From Oscillospiraceae bacterium (GTDB lineage: Bacteria > Bacillota > Clostridia > Oscillospirales > Oscillospiraceae): 10,821 nucleotides of DNA. This document shows positions 6,657 through 10,821 of this stretch, piece after piece; within the stretch, counting starts at the first letter, position 1; each line of letters starts with the position of its first letter. Under the pieces are notes generated by a model. That model made no database searches, had not been told where the DNA came from, and saw nothing but the letters and a program-made list of their open reading frames with translations. A program made the position numbers and the translations under genes. The stretch lies in NCBI GenBank assembly GCA_009785655.1, contig WQVW01000025.1:1-10821 (forward strand). The letters are read 5' to 3'.

Positions 6657-6693
6657 AACAAGTAGGGGCGCACAATGTGCGCCCACTTGTTTT
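6657..6693 (+). terminator. REP-like hairpin / probable hup terminator
   Basis: The arms 6657-6673 and 6677-6691 pair over 15 bp with a 2-base bulge and a 3-base loop, and are followed by TTTT at the 3' edge (6690-6693). It probably gives partial termination between hup and rqcP. The core GTAGGGGCGCACAATGTGCG resembles palindromic intergenic repeats with a TAGGGGCG...CGCCC layout that I recall from clostridial genomes. That resemblance is from memory and not checked. Confidence 0.6.
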
Positions 6694-6735
6694 AGTATGC
6701 AGAATACCGCACAGATAATACGAGGAGGTTGCCAC

Positions 6736-6978
6736 ATGCGTCTTGATAAATATCTGAAAGTATCCCGGCTGATTAAGCGGCGCACAGTTGCGAACGAAGC
6801 TTGCGACAGTGACCGCGTCATTGTCAACGGGCGAACCGCCAAAGCCTCTTACGCCGTGAAGCCAGGAGACGTGATTGAACTGCAGTTCGGTAATTCTGCG
6901 TTGAAAATAGAGGTATTAAGCGTAGCGGAACACGTTTCAAAAGCGGACGCCGCGGCGCTTTATCGTGAGATAATCTGA
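6736..6978 (+). CDS. rqcP: RqcP, S4-domain ribosome quality control protein
   Basis: This 80-residue protein is nearly all S4 RNA-binding domain and belongs to the Hsp15/YabO/RqcP group. RqcP binds stalled 50S subunits carrying peptidyl-tRNA and helps RqcH add C-terminal alanine tails that mark the aborted chain for degradation. The start MRLDKYLKVSRLIKRRTVA (1-19) is typical, with basic residues Arg2 and Lys14-Arg15-Arg16 for RNA contact. It is followed by DRVIVNGR (26-33) and VKPGDVIEL (41-49). A strong GAGGAGG sits 7 bases before the ATG at 6736. In Bacillus the equivalent gene yabO also follows the mazG-containing gene yabN. The yabP, yabQ and divIC genes that often come next are replaced here by an acetyltransferase. 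Confidence 0.93.
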   Translation: MRLDKYLKVSRLIKRRTVANEACDSDRVIVNGRTAKASYAVKPGDVIELQFGNSALKIEVLSVAEHVSKADAAALYREII

Positions 6979-6995
6979 CAAACGGAGGATGCATC

Positions 6996-7412
6996 ATGGA
7001 ACAAATGATAGACGGCTTTTTGATAAGTGATGATAAAAATTTGCTGCAACCAGACAAAGTCCGGCAGATGCTGCATATGACATATTGGGCGAAAGACAGG
7101 CCGCTGGATGTCATCCAGCGGGCGATTGATCATTCAGGCATGGTATGCGGTATGTATCACGAAAGTACACAAATCGGATTCGCCAGATGCGTGACGGATT
7201 ACGCCACCATCTACTATCTGTGCGACATTGTGATTGACAAAGCATATCAAGGTAAAGGTTTGGGAAAAGCACTGGTTCGCTTTATTGTTGAACAAGAAAG
7301 TATTAAAAACCTCAGAGGCCTTTTGTTGACGAAAGATGCACATGGTCTGTATGAACCATACGGCTTTACGAAAATCTTTGATAAAGCCATGACGAAAGAA
7401 CCTGTTAAATAA
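6996..7412 (+). CDS. GNAT family N-acetyltransferase
   Basis: This is a 138-residue single-domain acetyltransferase of the GCN5-related family, which moves an acetyl group from acetyl-CoA to an amine. The acetyl-CoA pyrophosphate loop is clear: DIVIDKAYQGKGLGKALV (77-94), with the Q-x-x-G-x-G pattern at 85-90. The C-terminal YEPYGF (119-124) is the usual beta-bulge signature near the end of GNAT domains. The substrate cannot be inferred. GGAGG lies 8-12 bases before the ATG, and the gene starts 17 bases after rqcP, so it is likely the last gene of that operon. Its stop is 8 bases from the stop of the convergent gene, with no separate terminator between them. Confidence 0.88.
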   Translation: MEQMIDGFLISDDKNLLQPDKVRQMLHMTYWAKDRPLDVIQRAIDHSGMVCGMYHESTQIGFARCVTDYATIYYLCDIVIDKAYQGKGLGKALVRFIVEQESIKNLRGLLLTKDAHGLYEPYGFTKIFDKAMTKEPVK

Positions 7413-7420
7413 AGCAGATG

Positions 7421-7708
7421 CTAAATAATGGTCTCCCAATCAAAAAGCTCAGCCGGGCACGATATTTTACTGTCCATGTTTTTGCGGAATTTTTTATTAT
7501 GCTCCGTCTGCTGCAGCCGCTGAATATCTCTGCGGTTCTCCCATCCGAACAGCATATAAAGCTCATTCGGATTCGTCTTTGACCGGAAGACTTTTGACAT
7601 CACACAGCCATCTTCATCCCTTATTTGGATCGCCTGTTCTTTCACACATTCCAGCGCTTCTTCGATAAACGCTTCCTTCACGGTAAATTTTAAAAGGTCT
7701 GTAATCAC
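7421..7708 (-). CDS. ABM-fold (antibiotic biosynthesis monooxygenase-like) small protein
   Basis: This is a 95-residue protein with the dimeric alpha/beta ferredoxin-like ABM pattern. An N-terminal strand (ITDLLKFTVKE) is followed by a helix (IEEALECVKEQAIQIRDEDG), a central strand (NELYMLFGWENRRDIQRL, 48-65) and a final helix with HNKKF. Members include quinol monooxygenases and haem-degrading enzymes, but many have no known function; no haem ligand is obvious here. I chose the GTG at 7708 because GAGAGGGG lies 9 bases upstream. An ATG at 7729 is in frame, but it has no ribosome binding site and would include the chosen one. It is transcribed convergently with the GNAT gene and divergently from the lipoprotein gene. 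Confidence 0.75.
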   Translation of the reverse strand: MITDLLKFTVKEAFIEEALECVKEQAIQIRDEDGCVMSKVFRSKTNPNELYMLFGWENRRDIQRLQQTEHNKKFRKNMDSKISCPAELFDWETII

Positions 7709-7746
7709 GCCAAGCGTCCCCTCTCTCATTTTTAGTGTCAGATTAT

Positions 7747-7775
7747 ATTCTACCGTAAACGGAATGCGCTTTCAA
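7747..7775 (-). promoter_or_regulatory. Sigma-A promoter of the ABM-like gene
   Basis: On the minus strand TTGAAA (7775-7770) and TAGAAT (7752-7747) are separated by 17 bases, each hexamer one base from consensus. A second TATAAT-like run overlaps just downstream. The predicted start leaves a leader of about 30 bases before the GTG. Confidence 0.65.
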
Positions 7776-7787
7776 GGAAAAAGTGTG

Positions 7788-7817
7788 TTGCGATGCGTTG
7801 CCTTTTTATGCTATAAT
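7788..7817 (+). promoter_or_regulatory. Sigma-A promoter of the lipoprotein gene (extended -10)
   Basis: TTGCGA (7788-7793) is followed after 18 bases by a perfect TATAAT (7812-7817), preceded by TGC, which makes an extended -10. It lies back to back with the promoter of the ABM-like gene, with the two -35 elements 12 bases apart. Confidence 0.7.
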
Positions 7818-7848
7818 TATCTTGGATTATTGAAAGAAGGTGTTCAAA

Positions 7849-8718
7849 TTGCGCAAAAAAATTATTTCACTCTTAGCGGCAGCCGCACTGATTGCCGTTC
7901 TCACCGCCTGCGGAGACGCAGTGCCCGAATCTCCGTACCCTGCTACTGAGATGGAAGTCACAACACAGCCTATCATTGATGTTATTGAGGATGCGGTGAC
8001 AGAAGATGCATCAATTGCCGCAACGACCATTGCGTTTGATGTATATTCACGGATCTTAGATCAACTGCAATCTTCATACGATGTCGATTTCCTCACAGTG
8101 ACCGACATATACTTCAATGGGGAGTCAATTACACTCAGCATTGAGGGCAATGTGCGCGTGACGGTGGACGGCGATACAGTTCATACCGCCCTTACCGTGG
8201 AGATGGGCGAGATGATGGAAGACATATTTGGCGGCATGTTTGGCAGTGCTGCGGAATTTCATATGGTGACAGAGGGGGACGAAGTCACGTCTCTGCGTGT
8301 ATCCATCGGGGGGTGGGAAATCCCGCTGGACGCATTTGCTGACATAGGCGATATCCGTGAGCTGTTTGATTTTGACGAATTCTCAGACATACTGTCTGCA
8401 GTGGAGCTGCCGGATATCAACATCGACTCAATCCTGTCGGTTGAAATTGAAGAAACAGACACCGCGACAACCATCACCATGACCGTCGGCGGACAGGCAA
8501 CATTGGATCTCGCGCTCAGCATGATTGAAGACAATATGCAAGACGAGAATTTCGTTCTGGACGACATTCAGGTGACAATTGTGACGGATGCCGACGGAAA
8601 TCCTATGACTGTGTCAATGACTATGGGCGCGTCGGCCGAGGTTGACGGCGACGCGTTTCGGATGAGTTTTTCATCTGAATTTATTTTCAACACAGTGGTT
8701 GAGAGTGCCGCGCTGTAA
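7849..8718 (+). CDS. Secreted lipoprotein of unknown family
   Basis: I do not recognise the family. The 289-residue protein begins with a lipoprotein signal peptide: basic MRKK, a hydrophobic stretch and the lipobox LTAC, so Cys21 would be lipidated and the protein held on the outer face of the membrane. The mature part is acidic and rich in Thr, Val, Asp and Ile. Alternating strands such as SITLSIEGNVRVTVDGD and ATTITMTVGG suggest a mostly beta fold, perhaps like LolA/LppX-type lipoproteins, but that is only an impression of pattern. Internal stretches look repetitive, with strand pairs around D-G-D turns. The start is TTG at 7849, because AGAAGG lies 8 bases upstream and overlaps the in-frame GTG at 7840. 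A promoter precedes it and a strong terminator follows, so it is monocistronic. Confidence 0.8.
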   Translation: MRKKIISLLAAAALIAVLTACGDAVPESPYPATEMEVTTQPIIDVIEDAVTEDASIAATTIAFDVYSRILDQLQSSYDVDFLTVTDIYFNGESITLSIEGNVRVTVDGDTVHTALTVEMGEMMEDIFGGMFGSAAEFHMVTEGDEVTSLRVSIGGWEIPLDAFADIGDIRELFDFDEFSDILSAVELPDINIDSILSVEIEETDTATTITMTVGGQATLDLALSMIEDNMQDENFVLDDIQVTIVTDADGNPMTVSMTMGASAEVDGDAFRMSFSSEFIFNTVVESAAL

Positions 8719-8734
8719 TCAGCGAAGTCAAATA

Positions 8735-8766
8735 AAAACGGACGTGACTGCCACGTCCGTTTTTTT
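8735..8766 (+). terminator. Intrinsic terminator after the lipoprotein gene
   Basis: A perfect 12-bp stem (8735-8746 with 8752-8763), a 5-base loop and a run of seven Ts (8760-8766) lie 16 bases after the stop codon. The run of As on the 5' side could make it work in both directions. Confidence 0.92.
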
Positions 8767-8874
8767 GATGCATTTGATTACGTATGTTGGGGGTCAATTG
8801 CGTTCGCCCACCATTGCTTGAAAACGCCATAAATTGTACAGGCAACAAATGCGGTGCTTTCCGTTTTTTAGTAG

Positions 8875-8903
8875 TTGAAATATTTGTCACTATAGGTTAT
8901 AAT
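8875..8903 (+). promoter_or_regulatory. Sigma-A promoter of the SLH/CAP gene
   Basis: TTGAAA (8875-8880) and a perfect TATAAT (8898-8903) are spaced by exactly 17 bases, giving 11 of 12 consensus bases. The leader would be about 50 bases long and contains the ribosome binding site AAGGGGGAG (8942-8950). The rest of the gap from 8767 to 8874 shows no gene or clear structure. Confidence 0.8.
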
Positions 8904-8958
8904 AGGAAAACTCATACGATTTTAATGGATTTTTTATTTTTAAGGGGGAGATTCAGCA

Positions 8959-10821
8959 ATGAAAATGAAGTATAAACGCTTATTATCCTTGATCTTAATT
9001 ATCGTTATAGCTATTGGGGTGGCAATACCGGCTTTGGCCATGGACACACCTCAGTCCAGTGAGTGGGCCGTTCCGTTTTTGAGACGTGCGAACCAAGCGG
9101 GTCTTTTGACTCCCAGTGCCGCCCGGGATCCGCGCGCCGACCTCACCAGGGCAGAGTTTGCTGAACTGGTGGTCATCATCGTAGAACAAACACTCGGCAA
9201 CCCGATACCTATCCCCGCAAACAATCCGTTTGAAGACACGAACGACATCAATGTGCTTAAAGCATGGCAGTACGGCATTGTCAACGGCGTTTCCGCCACC
9301 AGATTCGCCCCGGACAGCCCTGTGCAGCGTCAGGATTTGTGTACAATGGTTATCAGAGCCATTAGGCAGATGGAAACTGACCTTAACACAACCCTTCTGG
9401 CTGCACCGTCACCAACACTGCCGTTTAATGACGCAAGCATGATTCAAGCACACGCAATAGATCCCATAAGACTGGCTTATTCCAATGGCATCATGGAAGG
9501 CAATGCTTTGGGCAACTTCAATCCGCGCTCCCCTATTTCATCGCAGGAGTGTGTGGCCGTTGCCATCCGCACGTTCGATATGATCGAAGCTGTTCTTAAT
9601 GCAGGTGCTTCCGCAGTCACACAGCTTGACATGGCTTATCGCCGTGTACACGTTGGTTTTGATTACGGCGACACAGCCATGGGTGTTACACGTAATGTCA
9701 CGCTGCCGACAACGCTCCCCAGCGGCGCGACTGTCAGCTGGCACAGCAGTAACCCCGGCGTAATCAGCTCTGCGGGTGTTGTCAGTCTGGCTTCCGGTGC
9801 GCAAAACGTCACGCTCACAGCAACAATCACTGTCGGGACACAGACCCGGACGAAGGCATTCCCCCTGCGGACATCCACTTTAACCGGGAATCAACTATTG
9901 ATGGAAAATGCGTTCAACGCGCTTGACATCATCTACTTAAATGCAAATGACAACGCGGATTCTGTCACCGGCCGGGTCGCTTTACCCACCACAGTACTTG
10001 GCTTGCCTGTGACATGGACAAGCAATAACCCCACCGTGATCAGCAACATGGGCGTTGTCACCGTTCCGACCGATGCAGATGCACGGACAGTGACTTTATC
10101 GGCAGTCATTAACAACGCCGGACAAACAAGAACAAAAACATTTACATTAAGAGTGGTAAACACTGCTTTCGCTGCGCAATCAGTGACATTGCACAATGTG
10201 GGACTTGGCATGACACCTGCGCAGGTTGTGCAAGCTTTGGGCGCACCTGTCAGGACTATCAGTGCCTCCGCCACGGAAACATGGCAGCTTTATCACACCA
10301 ATTACAACAACTTTATAGCCGTGTCGCTTATCGGCGGCAGCGTGGTCGGGGTGTATTCAATGGCACCTAACGCCATTAACCATCTGCGGAATGCTCAAGG
10401 CACTGTGGTCACCATCGCAGAAGCTAATGCCATCCCCGGAGTAACCGCTGTTGCACAGATGGATGCCGGTGCCATTTATTCAGTGATGATTTTCAACACA
10501 GCCTCACCGCTGGCTTCCACCCGCACCCTGAGCGCGGACGGGCAAGAGCAATTGTTGTTTGAGCTTGTGAACGCTTTCCGTGTCAGAAACACCGCGTCTG
10601 TGCTTCAATGGTCTCAAGAACTTTCCGCAGCTGCCAGACAGCACAGCACTGAAGCAGCTGTCAGCACGCCGACGCAAACCCTGGCTCAGCGCGCCGCGGC
10701 AGCCGGATTCCCTGGCAACAGATACGTTGGCGGCAATGTTTTGACCGGCAATTACGATGCGTTTGACTTCTTCCGTCAGATAGTGGCCACTCCGGCCATG
10801 CGGACTGAGATTCTTAACGCC
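8959..10821 (+). CDS. SLH-anchored surface protein with Ig-like repeats and CAP domain (3'-partial)
   Basis: The first 621 residues are present and the frame is still open at the window end. A signal peptide (1-27, ending PALA) is followed by three S-layer homology repeats (about 35-76, 89-135 and 153-205) that bind secondary wall polysaccharide. Only the first keeps the classical TRAE motif (63-66); the others read QRQD and SSQE. Two Ig-like repeats follow (about 222-304 and 313-400), each with an LPTT strand, a W-(H/T)-S-(S/N)-NP turn and an I-S-x-x-G-V-V segment, as in atrophied bacterial Ig domains. Next is a segment like the CAP-associated domain (about 411-505: GMTPAQVVQALGAP, YHTNYNNFIAVSL, VVGVYSM), then the start of a CAP/SCP domain (about 530 on), with QHSTE at 561-565 near the expected active-site His. 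This order recalls Bacillus YlbC plus an SLH anchor. The substrate is unknown. Confidence 0.9.
   Translation, partial: MKMKYKRLLSLILIIVIAIGVAIPALAMDTPQSSEWAVPFLRRANQAGLLTPSAARDPRADLTRAEFAELVVIIVEQTLGNPIPIPANNPFEDTNDINVLKAWQYGIVNGVSATRFAPDSPVQRQDLCTMVIRAIRQMETDLNTTLLAAPSPTLPFNDASMIQAHAIDPIRLAYSNGIMEGNALGNFNPRSPISSQECVAVAIRTFDMIEAVLNAGASAVTQLDMAYRRVHVGFDYGDTAMGVTRNVTLPTTLPSGATVSWHSSNPGVISSAGVVSLASGAQNVTLTATITVGTQTRTKAFPLRTSTLTGNQLLMENAFNALDIIYLNANDNADSVTGRVALPTTVLGLPVTWTSNNPTVISNMGVVTVPTDADARTVTLSAVINNAGQTRTKTFTLRVVNTAFAAQSVTLHNVGLGMTPAQVVQALGAPVRTISASATETWQLYHTNYNNFIAVSLIGGSVVGVYSMAPNAINHLRNAQGTVVTIAEANAIPGVTAVAQMDAGAIYSVMIFNTASPLASTRTLSADGQEQLLFELVNAFRVRNTASVLQWSQELSAAARQHSTEAAVSTPTQTLAQRAAAAGFPGNRYVGGNVLTGNYDAFDFFRQIVATPAMRTEILNA

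Noticed and set aside
5934..6842. A 302-codon open frame on the minus strand antisense to mazG, hup and rqcP
   Set aside because: It lies across three well-supported genes and two hairpins, has no ribosome binding site at its start, and its composition is low-complexity Ser/Arg/Phe. It is a by-product of codon use in the real genes.
1..10821. CRISPR array, tRNA, rRNA, insertion sequence or phage gene
   Set aside because: No regularly spaced direct repeats, cloverleaf, transposase-like frame or terminal repeats with target duplication were seen by eye.

Overview
The window looks like a low-to-mid GC Firmicute chromosome, most likely from the Clostridia. The evidence is the spoVB-like / mazG / hup / rqcP gene block, strong GGAGG or GGGGG ribosome binding sites with several GTG and TTG starts, a DegP-type protease with an N-terminal membrane anchor, a lipobox lipoprotein, and an SLH-anchored CAP-domain surface protein. 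The species cannot be named from the sequence alone. No tRNA, rRNA, CRISPR array, transposase or phage gene was seen.

Layout. At 5-529 (+) is an ECF-type S component (membrane substrate-binding subunit), possibly cut at its 5' end. It converges on a leftward block: hisF (579-1334) and hisA (1331-2047), joined by a GTGA overlap, and upstream of them the trypsin-like HtrA protease (2175-3377). An unusually long hairpin with a T-tract (2067-2153) lies between htrA and hisA, with a promoter candidate overlapping it. A 385-base AT-rich region (3378-3762) with several short inverted repeats and a cluster of CCCACA/CCACA motifs separates htrA from the rightward block. That block is a SpoVB/MurJ-family flippase (3763-5382), MazG (5470-6261), HU (6334-6609), the S4-domain protein RqcP (6736-6978) and a GNAT acetyltransferase (6996-7412). 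Two adjacent hairpins, one of them REP-like, sit between hup and rqcP. A small ABM-fold monooxygenase-like gene (7421-7708, -) converges on the GNAT gene. It is transcribed divergently from a lipoprotein gene of unknown family (7849-8718, +), and both have good sigma-A promoter candidates. A clear intrinsic terminator follows the lipoprotein. After a 240-base gap with a strong promoter, an SLH - Ig-like - CAP-domain protein (8959 on) runs off the right end.

How the genes work together. hisA and hisF catalyse consecutive steps of histidine synthesis, but hisH, hisI and the other his genes are absent here. The flippase, MazG, HU and RqcP form a housekeeping and envelope/translation-quality cluster found in many Firmicutes. 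HtrA, the lipoprotein and the SLH/CAP protein are envelope proteins. I found no convincing new multi-gene system. The most interesting signals are non-coding: the hisA leader hairpin, the palindromes near the htrA and spoVB-like promoters, and the paired hairpins after hup.
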